From an uncultured Lentisphaerota bacterium (GTDB lineage: Bacteria > Verrucomicrobiota > Kiritimatiellia > CAIQIC01), in assembly GCA_903896925.1 (NCBI GenBank), contig CAITZM010000091.1, positions 30,041-94,040 on the forward strand: DNA of 64,000 nt, given 5' to 3'. A model generated the notes under the pieces. It ran no database searches. It was given only the letters and a program-made list of their open reading frames with translations, and was not told where the DNA came from. The translations under genes were made by a program, and so were the position numbers. Position 1 is the first letter of the stretch. The number at the start of each line of letters is the position of its first letter. Shown here piece after piece: positions 54,661 through 64,000 of the stretch.

Positions 54661-55665
54661 ATGAAAACAAACCTGTTGGCGATGACGGTTGTGCGGCGCG
54701 CGGCGCTGCTGGGGCTGCTGGCGTGGGGCGGCGCGGCCGCGGCGGCGGACAAGTTCAGCTTCGCCGATACGGCGGGCCAGCACCTGGACGTGCTGCTGGG
54801 CGACAAGCTCGTGGCGCGCTACATGGACGCCTGGGATATCAGCACGCCGCAGCAGCGGCTCGAAACCTACAAGCCCTATCTGCACATCTTCGATGCCGAG
54901 GGCAAAGCGCCGATCACGAAGGGGTCGGGCGGCAACTTCACGCATCACCGCGGCATCTTCATCGGCTGGAACAAAATTGCGTGCAACGGCAAAAGCTACG
55001 ACCGCTGGCACATGAAGGGCGGCGAACAAATCCATCGCCGCTTCCTCGCCCAGGAGGCCGACGCGGAGCATGCGTCGTTCACCTCGCAGGTGGAGTGGAT
55101 CGGCGAGCCGGGCAAGACGCTGCTTGCGGAAGAGCGGACGATGACCTTCCGGCCGGCCGCGGCGCCCGCGCGCCTGATCGTGGACTTCACCTCCCAGCTC
55201 AAGGCCGTCGCCGGCGACCTCGTCCTGGATGGCGACCCCGAACACGCCGGCTGCCAGTACCGGCCCGCGGCCGAGGTGGACACCAAACTGACCAGCTACG
55301 TCTTTCCCAAGGAGAACGCCGATCCGAAGAAGGACCGCGATTACCCCTGGGCCGGCGAGACCTACACGCTCGCCGGACAGCAGCACAGCGTGGTGATCAT
55401 GAGCCATCCGGATAATCCGAAAGACACGCGCTGGTCGGCCTACCGCGACTACGGCCGCTTCGGCGCGTTCGCGAAGGTCCCCGTGAAGTCCGGCGAAACG
55501 CTGACGCTCCGCTATCGCTTCGTGATCGCCGACGGCGCGATGTTGCCGGCCGATGCAATCCAGAAAATTTACAATGCTTTCAGCGGCGCCACCGCCGCGA
55601 CGCCGCCGGTCACGGTCCGCAAGGCCGACCAGCCCGCGCCGGCCAAGCCCAAGGCGAAGAAATAA
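54661..55665 (+). CDS. Secreted DUF6807 (PmoA-like) protein
   Basis: A 334-residue protein with a signal peptide (VRRAALLGLLAWGGAAAAAD). Family features: YKPYLHIFDAEGKAPITKG, GGNFTHHRGIFIGWNKI with its paired His, CQYRPAAEVD and HSVVIMSHPDNPKDTRWSAYRDYGRFGAF. The fold is a beta-sandwich. The function is not established; genes of this family sit in carbohydrate loci of PVC and Bacteroidota. The C-terminus is Pro/Lys-rich (PAPAKPKAKK). TTGACC-N17-AGAATG lies just before the ATG, so the message may have almost no leader, although GGGAG could also serve as a ribosome site. Confidence 0.83.
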   Translation: MKTNLLAMTVVRRAALLGLLAWGGAAAAADKFSFADTAGQHLDVLLGDKLVARYMDAWDISTPQQRLETYKPYLHIFDAEGKAPITKGSGGNFTHHRGIFIGWNKIACNGKSYDRWHMKGGEQIHRRFLAQEADAEHASFTSQVEWIGEPGKTLLAEERTMTFRPAAAPARLIVDFTSQLKAVAGDLVLDGDPEHAGCQYRPAAEVDTKLTSYVFPKENADPKKDRDYPWAGETYTLAGQQHSVVIMSHPDNPKDTRWSAYRDYGRFGAFAKVPVKSGETLTLRYRFVIADGAMLPADAIQKIYNAFSGATAATPPVTVRKADQPAPAKPKAKK

Positions 55666-55680
55666 AATCCGCGACATCAG

Positions 55681-55777
55681 GCCGGGGTCACCGACCCCGG
55701 CTACAGCGTTCTGTTCTTTTTGTAGCCGGGATCGGTGATCTCGGCGCTTGTTGTAGCCGGGGTCGCTGACCCCGGCC
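55681..55777. repeat. Three tandem GTAGCCGG hairpins
   Basis: Units at 55681-55704 (minus orientation), 55721-55745 and 55752-55777, with stems reading GCCGGGGTC/GACCCCGGC, GCCGGGATC/GATCTCGGC and CCGGGGTC/GACCCCGG. They fill the 132-bp gap between two co-oriented genes. Confidence 0.8.
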
Positions 55778-55797
55778 GACCGTAAAGGAACCCAACC

Positions 55798-57042
55798 ATG
55801 AAAGTGATTCAGACCTGTCTGACGGCGGCGCTGGGCTTCGCCCTGCTGGGTCCGGCCGGTTGTGCCACATCCACACGTCACGGCCCGGACGCGGGCCTCA
55901 GCGCCGGCGTGCCGGCCAACGCACAGCCTTGGGATCTGCCCCGCCTGTGGCAGGCGCCGCGTATGGAGCCGGCGGCAGGTTTTGCAACGAACAAGCTGAG
56001 CGCGGTGTTCTTCGAGGGTCTGCCCTGCTCCGGCCAGCCGACGCGTGTCTTCGCCTATATCGGCATGCCGGAGCACAAGCCCGGCGAGAAGGTGCCCGCC
56101 ATGGTGCTCGTGCATGGCGGCGGCGGCACCGCATTCGTCAAATGGGTCGAGCTCTGGAACAGCCGCGGCTATGCGGCGATCGCGATGGATACCTGTGGCT
56201 GCGTGCCGCGCGGTTCTTACGGCAAGTGGCAGCGCCACGCCCAGGGCGGGCCGGCCGGCTGGGGCGGCTTCGCGCAAATCAAGGCAGCGGAGCAGGACCA
56301 GTGGACCTTCCACGCCATCGCCGATGTCATCCTCGCGCATTCACTCCTGCGCGCCCAACCGGACGTGGATCCAGCGCGCATCGGCATCACTGGCATCTCG
56401 TGGGGCGGCTACCTCACCTGCATCGCCGCCGGCGTGGACAGCCGCTACAAGCTCGCCGCGCCGGTCTACGGCTGCGGGTTCCTCGGCGACAACTCGACGT
56501 GGCTGCCGGAGTTCGAGAAAATGGGCCAGGAGCAGGCCGCCACCTGGCTGCGCCGCTGGGATCCCTCCCGCTACCTGCCGCGCGCGCAGATGCCGTTCCT
56601 CTGGGTGGATGGCAGCAACGACTTCGCCTATCCGATGGACTCGCTGCAGAAATCCTACCGCCTGCCGGCCGGCCCGCGCACACTCTGCACGCGCGTCCGC
56701 ATGCCGCACGGCCACAACGGGCCCGGCGAGAACCCGGCAGAGATCCACGTGTTTGCCGATCACCACCTCAAGGCCGGGCCCGCGCTAGCGCGCATCACCG
56801 CGCAGGGCCGCGACTGGGCCACGTTCGAGTCACCGGCGCCGATCGTCAAAGTCGAATTGAATTACACCATGGACAGCGGCGTATGGAAGCAGCGCAAATG
56901 GGAAACCGTCCCCGCCACGCTCGACGCCGCGCAGCACAAAATCTCCGCCGCGCTCCCCGCCGGCACGACCGTGCATTACTTCAACATCGTCGACGACCAC
57001 GGCCTGGTGGTCAGCACCGAGCACGTTGAGCAAAAGCATTAA
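55798..57042 (+). CDS. Alpha/beta-hydrolase lipoprotein (acetyl-xylan-esterase-like)
   Basis: A 414-residue protein with a lipoprotein signal (LLGPAGC lipobox). The hydrolase core has the oxyanion segment VLVHGGGGTAFVKWVELWNSRGYAAIAMD, nucleophile elbow GISWGGY (Ser), and probable catalytic His in MPHGHNGPG; the acid residue is probably in WVDGSNDFAYP. It resembles dienelactone-hydrolase/AXE1-type esterases found in sugar loci. A C-terminal ~80-residue beta domain (IVKVELNYTMDSGVWKQRKWE) is Fn3-like. Downstream of the DUF6807 gene with three hairpins in between. Confidence 0.84.
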   Translation: MKVIQTCLTAALGFALLGPAGCATSTRHGPDAGLSAGVPANAQPWDLPRLWQAPRMEPAAGFATNKLSAVFFEGLPCSGQPTRVFAYIGMPEHKPGEKVPAMVLVHGGGGTAFVKWVELWNSRGYAAIAMDTCGCVPRGSYGKWQRHAQGGPAGWGGFAQIKAAEQDQWTFHAIADVILAHSLLRAQPDVDPARIGITGISWGGYLTCIAAGVDSRYKLAAPVYGCGFLGDNSTWLPEFEKMGQEQAATWLRRWDPSRYLPRAQMPFLWVDGSNDFAYPMDSLQKSYRLPAGPRTLCTRVRMPHGHNGPGENPAEIHVFADHHLKAGPALARITAQGRDWATFESPAPIVKVELNYTMDSGVWKQRKWETVPATLDAAQHKISAALPAGTTVHYFNIVDDHGLVVSTEHVEQKH

Positions 57043-57377
57043 CCACAGAGGTCACAAAGGAAAGCTGAGGTTCGCAGGGTGAGGAATATTCACCCACGGA
57101 TTCTGAAGCAGAGACTACTGACCAATGAAAACTGACGGCCTCCGCTTCCCATCTGTGAAATCGGTGTAATCTGTGGACGAACTGCTTCCGCTTGGTCTGC
57201 TGCCCCGCCACAAATCGGCTCGGCCTCGCGCCGCTGCTTCAAACGGGAATTCTCCTTCCGGATGACCTGCCCCAAATAATAAATCTTCTCGGCGTTGCGC
57301 CGCTGGCTTTAATCGGAAAGTCCCGGTGCCCTGCCTCAAATCTTAAATCGGAAATCTTAAATCTTAAATTCTTCAGA
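57043..57377. repeat. Gene-free gap with repeat fragments
   Basis: 335 bp without a gene. It holds one CACAGAGGTCACAAAGG arm (57044-57062), a CATCTGTGAAATCGGTGTAATC unit shortened here to CATCTGTGAAATCGG (57151-57165), two related GCGCCGCTG blocks (57229-57239 and 57297-57307), and TCTTAAATCGGAAATC direct units (57340-57370) just before the tRNA. Confidence 0.5.
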
Positions 57378-57467
57378 TGGCGGAAGGGGTGGGATTCGAA
57401 CCCACGGAGGACTTACGCCCTCTCCGGTTTTCAAGACCGGTGCAATAAACCGCTCTACCACCCTTCC
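57378..57467 (-). tRNA. tRNA-Ser(UGA)
   Basis: On the minus strand a 90-base class II tRNA. The 7-bp acceptor GGAAGGG pairs with CCCTTCC, then discriminator G and encoded CCA (57378-57380). The anticodon loop CTTGAAA carries TGA. A long variable arm (AGAGGGCGTAAGTCCTC) and a T-loop GTTCGAATC are present. It reads UCA codons, and by wobble other UCN. Confidence 0.97.
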
Positions 57468-57667
57468 GAAAGGCTCGGGTGACGTTGCCGTGCCGGCCGC
57501 CCAGCCCGCGCAAAATCACGGCCGGAAATTAGGGAACGCCCCCACCGCGTGCAAGACAAATCCGGCAAACCATCTGGCAGCAGCGCATGGCCCCGCCCCA
57601 ACAAGCACGCTCATAAGTCCGAGCTATTCGGCAGGGACGCTGCTTGCAATTTTCGCAGAGACTGGGC

Positions 57668-60600
57668 TCACCGCCCAGCGGCTTTGAGTTTCCAGGCGCC
57701 GGTGCCCCACCAGTAGCTGGCGGCGCGCGCGGTGCCGTTGCTGTGCATGAACCAGCCGCCGGTGAGGCCGGCGGAGTTCTGCCAGACGAGGTCGCTGACG
57801 CCATCGCCGTCGATGTCTCCCACCCCGCACAAAGCCCAGTCGCCAGTGTTGAATGGCGTGCCGCCACGGATGGTGCCGTTGGCATTGTGGTACCAGATGA
57901 CCACGGTGCCGGCAGCGTTCTGCCAGAACAACTCGGCTTTATGATCGCCATCCAGGTCGCCGATCCCGCGCAGTTTCCAGCCGGGCATGACGCCCACGGG
58001 GACGGCCGCCAGGTAGTTGCCGTTGGTATCGAGCCGCCAATAAGCCGTCACACCCGCAGCGTTCTGGAAGAACAGCTGGCCGCGTCCGAGGCCTTCATAA
58101 TCGCCACAGGCCTTGATGTCCCAGCCGCTGAGGTTGAACCAGTACCGGGCGCTGCGCACGGAGCCGTCCGCCTTCATGAACCAGCCCGCGGCGTCGCCCG
58201 CGGCGTTTTGGAAGAGCAGATCGCTGATGGTGTCGCCATCGACATCGCCCACGCACTTGAGCGCCCAGCCGCCGGTGTTGGCGAGGATGCGCGCGAACTG
58301 GAAGCTGGCGTTGGTGCCGACCACCCAGCTCGCCAGCAGGCCGGTAGGATCCTGATAGAAGATCAGTGGCACATGTTCCGCATACGGGCACGGCATCCAG
58401 TTGATCTGGTCGACCCACCCGGCGTTACTGCCGGAGGAAGCGCCGGTGCTGTTGGTGTAGACCCACTTGAGCGTCACCTGGTTCGATGTGCCGATGTAGC
58501 CGACGTACTGGTTCCAGCCCGCATTGCCCGCGATCTGGCTGACCAATTGGGTGTTGATGTAAAATTGGAGCGTGTTGGCCGCGGCCGTGGAAGCTTTCCA
58601 CCAGAACATCAAGGAACCGGGACCATTGGTTGTGGTCTGGAACCACGTCTGCTGGCCCGTGCCGATCACGCCACTCTTGAGCGCAGCGACACCGTCGTGG
58701 GTCGTCGTGGACTGCACGGTCCAGTTCGCGCCGCCGCCGGTGGTCCAGTTCAGGTTCGTCGCATCCACCGCCGCGCCGATGCCCATGACGAAGGTGGCCG
58801 TGTAGGAACTGGTCAGCGCCGGCACCGTGATGGTGCGGCTGGCGTTCGTGTTGCTGTCGTTCCAGCGCGAGAACAGCCAGCCGGGTGCAGCCGTAGCCAC
58901 GAGCAACGCGCTATTGCCAACGGGATAGGTCCCGCCGCCGCTGACCGAGCCTGCGTAGGCCGGGCTGGCCGATACCTTGATGGTCACCGGCCGGGCGAAG
59001 CGGCCTGTGCAGGTCATGCCATTGCTCACCACGGTGAAGGTCCACGGGTTGTTCGTGACCGTGCCGTTCCAGTTGGCGAACAGCCAGCCATTGGATGCGG
59101 TCGCGGTGACCGTGGCGTTGGAATTTAGCAGGTATAGCCCGCCGCCGGCCACACTGCCGCCATTGGTTGGGTTCGCAAATACTGAGACCGCTCCAAGTGG
59201 CGCGAAGTTTGCGGTATAGGTCGCGCCACCCTCCGGCACTACAACGGTGCGCGGTGTATTAGTAGAGCCGTCATTCCAAGCCATAAACCGCCAGAGGTTC
59301 GAGGCTGTCGCGGAAATCAGCGCGTTGCTGCCCACAACGAACGTGCCGCTGCCGCTCACGCTGCCGCCGTTCGCCGGGCTGGCCTGTACCGTCAGCACCG
59401 CTACCGGCGCAAAAATCGCTGTGTACGCCATATTGGACGTGGCCACGATATAGCGCGTCACATTGGTCTCACCGTCGCTCCAGCAGATGAACTGCCAGCC
59501 ATTCGACGCCGTCGCGGTCAGCAGATTCGTGCTGCCCACCAAGAACGTCCCGGTACCCGTCACGCTGCCGCCCGCATTCGTGTTGCTGCCTACCGAGAGC
59601 GTTGCCGCAGGCGCGAACTGCGCCGTGTACGTGACGTTCGTCACCGGTACGACCACGCTGTGCGCACTGTTCGTCGAGCCATCGTTCCAAGTCGTGAACA
59701 ACCAATTATTGGAGGCGGTCGCCACCAACAACACGTTGCTGCCCGGCGCATATAGGCCCGCACCACTCGCACTGCCGCCGTTCGTCGGATTCGCTACCGC
59801 GGTCAGGAGCGCGGACACCACCAGAGTCCCGTTCGTCCAGCCCGTATACAGGACGCTGTTCACCGAGCCCGTCACCGCGTAGCTACCCGCATTCGTCGGC
59901 GCCAGCGGGCTACCGTTGTAGGTCAGATCCACGGTCAGTCCGGCCGGCACGGTCGTCGCCGTCGCCAGCCGCGCCGTCCCGTCATAGGTCTGGGCCAAAT
60001 TGCCGATCGTCACACCCGCCACCGTCATTCCGACGATGATACTATTCGTCACGCCCGGCGCGGCATTCCAATTCCCGTTGCCAGCCTGCGTGGCCACCAC
60101 GCTCACCACACCCGCGCCCGTGAAGCTCAGGTCCGCGCCGCTGAGATTGCCCGGTCCTGAGACTACAGCGAAGCTCACCGGCAATCCGCTCGAAGCTGTT
60201 GCACCCAGCGCCACCACATTCGTCGTCACTTGGGCTCCACTCACCGGGAACGAGATCGTCTGGTCGGCAGCCCCCACCACCAGCGTCCCATTCGTCCAGC
60301 CTTGATACATGACGTTGTTCACCGTACCGGTCACCGCATAGCTGCCCGCATTCGTCGGCGCCAGCAGGCTGCCGTTGTACGTCAGGTCAACCAGGATGCC
60401 GGCCGGCACCGTCGTAGCCGTCGCGCTGCGCGCCATTCCATCGTAGGTCTGGCTCAGGTTGCCGAGCGTTACGTTCGCCGGCGTCTTGCCGACGCTGATC
60501 GTATTGGTCACCGGTGTCGCCGCGTTCCAATCCCCATTGCCCGCCTGTAAGGCCACCACGCTCACGAGTCCTGCGCCCGTGAAGCTCAGATCCGCGCCGC

Positions 60601-63600
60601 TGATGTTGCCCGGTCCGGAGAGCAGCACAAAACTCACGGGCAACCCGCTCGCCGCTGTCGCACTCAACGTCACCACATTTGTCGTCACCTGCGCACCGAC
60701 CGCCGGGAACGTAATCGTCTGGCTGGCGGCGCCAATCACGAGCGTACCGTTCGTCCAGCCTTGATACATGACATTGTTGACCGCACCCGTAACCGCGTAG
60801 CCGCCCGCGTTGGTAGGCGCCTGCACACTGCCGTTATAGGTCAGATCCACCAGCATACCGGCCGGCAGCGTTGCCGCCGTTACCTGCCGCCCCGTTCCGT
60901 CGTAAGTCTGGCTCAGGTTGCCGAGCGTCACGCCTGCCAGCGTCTTGTTCACCACAATCGTGTTGGTCACGGTTGTCGCTACGTTCCAGTTCCCATCGCC
61001 ACTCTGTGACGCGACAACACTCACTAAACCAGCGCCCGTGAAGCTCAGGTTTGCACCACTCAAGATCCCCGGACCTGACAACACGGCATAACTCACCGGT
61101 AGCACGCTCGAAGCCGTCCCTCCCAGGATCACAACATTCGTCGTCACCTGCGCCCCGACTGCCGGGAACGTGATCAACTGACTCGCCTTTCCAACCACCA
61201 GCGTCCCGTTCGTCCACCCTTGATAGACTATGTCATTAACCGTACCGGTCACGGCATAGATACCCGCATTCGTCGGGGCTTGCGCACTACCGTTATAAGT
61301 TAGATCCACGGTCAACCCGGTCGGCACGGTTGTCACCGTCGCCATCCGAGCGGTCCCATCATAGATCTGGTTCAGACTGCCCAACGACGCACTTGCAGCC
61401 GTCTTGCTCACCGACACTGTGTTGGTCACGCTTGTCGCTGCGTTCCAGTTCCCATCGCCACTCTGTGACGCGACAACACTCACTAAACCAGCGCCCATGA
61501 AGCTCAGGTTTGCACCACTCAAGATCCCCGGACCTGACAACACGGCATAACTCACCGGTAGCACGCTCGAAGCCGTCGCTCCCAGGATCACAACATTCGT
61601 CGTCACCTGCGCCCCGACTGCCGGGAACGTGATCGACTGGTTCGCCCTTCCAACCACCAGCGTCCCGTTGGTCCATCCTGTATAGATCACACTGTTTACA
61701 GTGCCGGTCACCGCATAGCTACCCGCGTTCGTCGGCACCACAGTACTACCGTTATAAGTTAGATCCACGGTCAACCCGGTCGGCACGGTTGTCACCGTCG
61801 CCACCCGAGCGGTCCCATCATATATCTGGTTCAGACTGCCCAGCGACGCGCTTGCAGCCGTCTTGTTCACCGACACCGTGTTGGTCACGGTTGTCGCTGC
61901 GTTCCAGTTCCCATCGCCACTCTGTGACGCGGCCACACTCACTAAACCAGCGCCCGTGAAACTCAGGTTTGCACCACTCAAGATCCCCTGTCCAGACAAC
62001 ACGGCATAACTCACCGACAACGCGCTGGATGCTGTCGCACCCAAAGCGACAACATTCGTCGTCACTTGCGACCCGATTGTCGGGAACGTGATTGTCTGAT
62101 TCGCCTTTCCAACCAACAATACCCCGCTAGCCACCCCCTGATACATGACGCTGTTCACCGTCCCTGTGATTGCATAGCTGCCCGCATTGGTCGGCGCTAG
62201 TGGATTACCATTGTAAGTAAAGTCGACGACTAATCCAGTCGGATCCGTAATGGCCGGGACCACTCGCGCCGTCCCATCATAAGTCTGGTTCAAGTTGCCA
62301 AGAATTACCGAGGCCATCGTCTTTCCTACCGACACCGTATTAGTCACAACTGTCGCGGCATTCCAATTCCCATTGCCATCTTGCGATGCAGCTAGACTCA
62401 CCAAGCCGGCACCCGTGAAGCTAAGAGTCGCACCATTCAGACTCCCCGGTCCGGACAACACGGTAAAGCTCACCGGCAACCCGCTCGAAGCCGTTGCCCC
62501 CAAGGTCACCAGATTCGTCGTCACCTGCGCACCAACTACCGGGAATGTGATGGTTTGGTTCGCCTTTCCAACCACTAACATCCCATTTGTCCAACCCTGA
62601 TAAACTATGTCGTTGACGGTGCCGGTCACCGCAAAGCTACCCGCATTCGTCGGCGCCACAATACTGCCGTTATACGTAAGATCCACGGCCAGGCCAGCCG
62701 GCACGGTCGTCGCAGTTGCCAATCGTGCGGTCCCATCATAAGCCTGGAGTAGACTACCTAGCGCCACGGTTGCTGCCGTCTTGCTTACCGTCACCGTATT
62801 GGTCACGGCTGTCGCAGCACTCCAGTTCCCATCGCCACCCTGCGACGAGACCACACTCACCACGCCGGCACCCGTGAAGCTTAGGTTCGCACCGCTCAGG
62901 CTCCCAGGTCCTGACAAAACAGCGTAATTCACCGGCAGAGCGCTCGAAGCCGTTGCCCCCAAGATCACCACATTCGTCGTCACCTGCGCACCGATTGCCG
63001 GGAACGTAATCGCCTGGCCAGCCTTCCCTACCATCAGCGTCCCACTGGCCCACCCGGCATATAAAACACTGTTCACGTTACCCGTGACTGAATAGCTACC
63101 CGCATTCGTCGGCGCCATGCTACTGCCGTTATAGGTAAGATCCACTGTTAGCCCAACTGGTAGAGTTGTCGTTGTTGCCACATGCGCCAACCCATCATAA
63201 GTCTGACTCAGGTTATCAAGTGTAACTGATGCAATAGTCTTACTTACTGCGATTGAATTGGTCACAGACATCGCTGCGCTCCAATTCCCATTACCACCCT
63301 GTGTTGCGGCCACACTTACCACGCCAGCACCCGTAAAACTCAGATTCCCACTATTCAGGCTGCCCGGACCGGATAGCACGACGTAACTCACCGGCAGCCC
63401 ACTTGAGGCCGTCGCCCCCAAGCTCACCACGTTCGTTGTTACCTGTGCGGTGACGGATGGGAACGTGATCGTTTGGCTCGCTTTCCCAACGACCAACGTC
63501 CCGTTGGCCCAGCCCACATAGATCACGCTATTGACAAGACCAGTCACCGCATAATTACCAGTGTTCGTTGGCGCTAGGGCACTACCGTTATACGTGAAAT

Positions 63601-64000
63601 CAACTGCCAGCCCAACCGGCACCGTGATTGCCGTCGCCTCCCGTGCTGTTCCATCATAGATCTGACTCAGGCTGCCCAGTGTTACGGTTGCAGTTGTCTT
63701 GCTCACCGACAGCATATTGGTGACGATTGTCGCGGCCGTCCAGTTCCCATCCCCACCCTGCGATGCGACCACGCTGACCAAGCCCGCACCCGTGAAACTC
63801 AGACTAGCACCGTTCAAGCTCCCCGGCCCAGACAACACGGCGTAGTTCACCGGCAACCCGCTCGAAGCCGTTGCCCCCAAGGTCACCACATTCGTCGTCA
63901 CCTGCGAACCGATTGCCGGGAACGTAATTGTTTGGCTCGCCTTGCCCACCACGAGCGTCCCATTGGTCCAACCTGCGTAAATCACGCTGTTCACCACACC
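57668..64000 (-). CDS. Giant repeat surface protein (MBG repeats, InlB-like repeats, FG-GAP), 5' end outside window
   Basis: At least 2109 residues; the frame stays open to the right edge, so the N-terminus is missing. From N to C: nine nearly identical ~152-residue units, each an Ig-like part (QTITFPAIGAQVTTNVV, LSFTGAGLVSVVASQ) plus an MBG part (YDGTARxAT, VDLTYNGS, PTNAGSYAVTGTVN); five divergent InlB/Flg_new_2 repeats (ANPTNGGSVSG, WLFTTWNDGSTN); a jelly-roll domain; and a ~240-residue FG-GAP/VCBS propeller (GDVDGDTISDLLFQN, GDIDGDGVSDLVWQN) ending KLKAAGR. Such proteins are exported adhesins or surface-layer-type fibres. The DNA repeat period is ~457 bp. A relic of the same 3' end lies at 97-177. 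Confidence 0.88.
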   Translation of the reverse strand, partial: GVVNSVIYAGWTNGTLVVGKASQTITFPAIGSQVTTNVVTLGATASSGLPVNYAVLSGPGSLNGASLSFTGAGLVSVVASQGGDGNWTAATIVTNMLSVSKTTATVTLGSLSQIYDGTAREATAITVPVGLAVDFTYNGSALAPTNTGNYAVTGLVNSVIYVGWANGTLVVGKASQTITFPSVTAQVTTNVVSLGATASSGLPVSYVVLSGPGSLNSGNLSFTGAGVVSVAATQGGNGNWSAAMSVTNSIAVSKTIASVTLDNLSQTYDGLAHVATTTTLPVGLTVDLTYNGSSMAPTNAGSYSVTGNVNSVLYAGWASGTLMVGKAGQAITFPAIGAQVTTNVVILGATASSALPVNYAVLSGPGSLSGANLSFTGAGVVSVVSSQGGDGNWSAATAVTNTVTVSKTAATVALGSLLQAYDGTARLATATTVPAGLAVDLTYNGSIVAPTNAGSFAVTGTVNDIVYQGWTNGMLVVGKANQTITFPVVGAQVTTNLVTLGATASSGLPVSFTVLSGPGSLNGATLSFTGAGLVSLAASQDGNGNWNAATVVTNTVSVGKTMASVILGNLNQTYDGTARVVPAITDPTGLVVDFTYNGNPLAPTNAGSYAITGTVNSVMYQGVASGVLLVGKANQTITFPTIGSQVTTNVVALGATASSALSVSYAVLSGQGILSGANLSFTGAGLVSVAASQSGDGNWNAATTVTNTVSVNKTAASASLGSLNQIYDGTARVATVTTVPTGLTVDLTYNGSTVVPTNAGSYAVTGTVNSVIYTGWTNGTLVVGRANQSITFPAVGAQVTTNVVILGATASSVLPVSYAVLSGPGILSGANLSFMGAGLVSVVASQSGDGNWNAATSVTNTVSVSKTAASASLGSLNQIYDGTARMATVTTVPTGLTVDLTYNGSAQAPTNAGIYAVTGTVNDIVYQGWTNGTLVVGKASQLITFPAVGAQVTTNVVILGGTASSVLPVSYAVLSGPGILSGANLSFTGAGLVSVVASQSGDGNWNVATTVTNTIVVNKTLAGVTLGNLSQTYDGTGRQVTAATLPAGMLVDLTYNGSVQAPTNAGGYAVTGAVNNVMYQGWTNGTLVIGAASQTITFPAVGAQVTTNVVTLSATAASGLPVSFVLLSGPGNISGADLSFTGAGLVSVVALQAGNGDWNAATPVTNTISVGKTPANVTLGNLSQTYDGMARSATATTVPAGILVDLTYNGSLLAPTNAGSYAVTGTVNNVMYQGWTNGTLVVGAADQTISFPVSGAQVTTNVVALGATASSGLPVSFAVVSGPGNLSGADLSFTGAGVVSVVATQAGNGNWNAAPGVTNSIIVGMTVAGVTIGNLAQTYDGTARLATATTVPAGLTVDLTYNGSPLAPTNAGSYAVTGSVNSVLYTGWTNGTLVVSALLTAVANPTNGGSASGAGLYAPGSNVLLVATASNNWLFTTWNDGSTNSAHSVVVPVTNVTYTAQFAPAATLSVGSNTNAGGSVTGTGTFLVGSTNLLTATASNGWQFICWSDGETNVTRYIVATSNMAYTAIFAPVAVLTVQASPANGGSVSGSGTFVVGSNALISATASNLWRFMAWNDGSTNTPRTVVVPEGGATYTANFAPLGAVSVFANPTNGGSVAGGGLYLLNSNATVTATASNGWLFANWNGTVTNNPWTFTVVSNGMTCTGRFARPVTIKVSASPAYAGSVSGGGTYPVGNSALLVATAAPGWLFSRWNDSNTNASRTITVPALTSSYTATFVMGIGAAVDATNLNWTTGGGANWTVQSTTTHDGVAALKSGVIGTGQQTWFQTTTNGPGSLMFWWKASTAAANTLQFYINTQLVSQIAGNAGWNQYVGYIGTSNQVTLKWVYTNSTGASSGSNAGWVDQINWMPCPYAEHVPLIFYQDPTGLLASWVVGTNASFQFARILANTGGWALKCVGDVDGDTISDLLFQNAAGDAAGWFMKADGSVRSARYWFNLSGWDIKACGDYEGLGRGQLFFQNAAGVTAYWRLDTNGNYLAAVPVGVMPGWKLRGIGDLDGDHKAELFWQNAAGTVVIWYHNANGTIRGGTPFNTGDWALCGVGDIDGDGVSDLVWQNSAGLTGGWFMHSNGTARAASYWWGTGAWKLKAAGR

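Noticed and set aside
57600..57667. Small gene or promoter between tRNA-Ser and the giant gene end
   Set aside because: No frame with a ribosome site is present; the stretch looks like ordinary 3' flank.
60000..64000. CRISPR or satellite array at ~457-bp period
   Set aside because: The period is a multiple of three in an open frame and encodes MBG/Ig-like protein repeats.

Overview
The window is GC-rich bacterial chromosome, probably from the PVC superphylum (the Verrucomicrobiota, Kiritimatiellota and Lentisphaerota side). I infer this from the gene families present: DUF1080, DUF6807/PmoA-like, GH106-like, BNR_4, secreted Gfo/Idh/MocA oxidoreductases, FAD-dependent 'xanthan-lyase-type' oxidoreductases, and MBG plus FG-GAP giant surface proteins. 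The many short palindromic repeats between genes also fit. No rRNA or single-copy marker confirms the phylum.

Region 1 (1-15 kb) is an accessory carbohydrate region. It holds a GH106-like lipoprotein, a secreted helical-toroid protein, a HAD phosphatase, a 2 kb repeat island around an orphan antitoxin gene, a parallel beta-helix protein, a Tat-exported Gfo/Idh/MocA oxidoreductase and two secreted beta-propeller (BNR) proteins. Region 2 (15-21 kb) has housekeeping speA (arginine decarboxylase) and nadB (L-aspartate oxidase), a small membrane protein and a secreted FAD-dependent oxidoreductase. Region 3 (21-34 kb) has a very large hybrid histidine kinase with many PAS domains, a GDYXXLXY/DUF2157 membrane pair, and a translationally coupled pair of an amidohydrolase and a repeat-rich lipoprotein whose N-terminus contains inserted palindromic DNA.

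Region 4 (34-43 kb) is lipid metabolism and regulation. It has a three-domain LplT-PlsC-acyl-ACP synthetase fusion, a divergent sigma-54 activator, fabI, and a tight three-gene operon (coiled-coil protein, hotdog thioesterase, stand-alone LigD-type phosphoesterase) whose promoter shares one palindromic -35 hexamer with fabI. Region 5 (43-50 kb) has a DUF362-GntP pair, a phospholipase D/cardiolipin synthase and a DUF1080 protein. Region 6 (50-57 kb) returns to secreted sugar-active proteins: a GH101-related protein, a Tat-exported GH1 beta-glucosidase, a DUF6807 protein and an alpha/beta hydrolase lipoprotein. Region 7 (57-64 kb) has tRNA-Ser(UGA) and the 3' part of a giant MBG-repeat/InlB-like/FG-GAP protein that runs off the right edge.

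The most unusual signal is not one gene. It is a dense, layered population of at least seven families of small palindromic elements in almost every intergenic gap. Some show compensatory stem changes, some are inserted into one another, some carry promoter-like boxes up to a gene, and one pair has entered a reading frame. No transposase is visible here that could move them.
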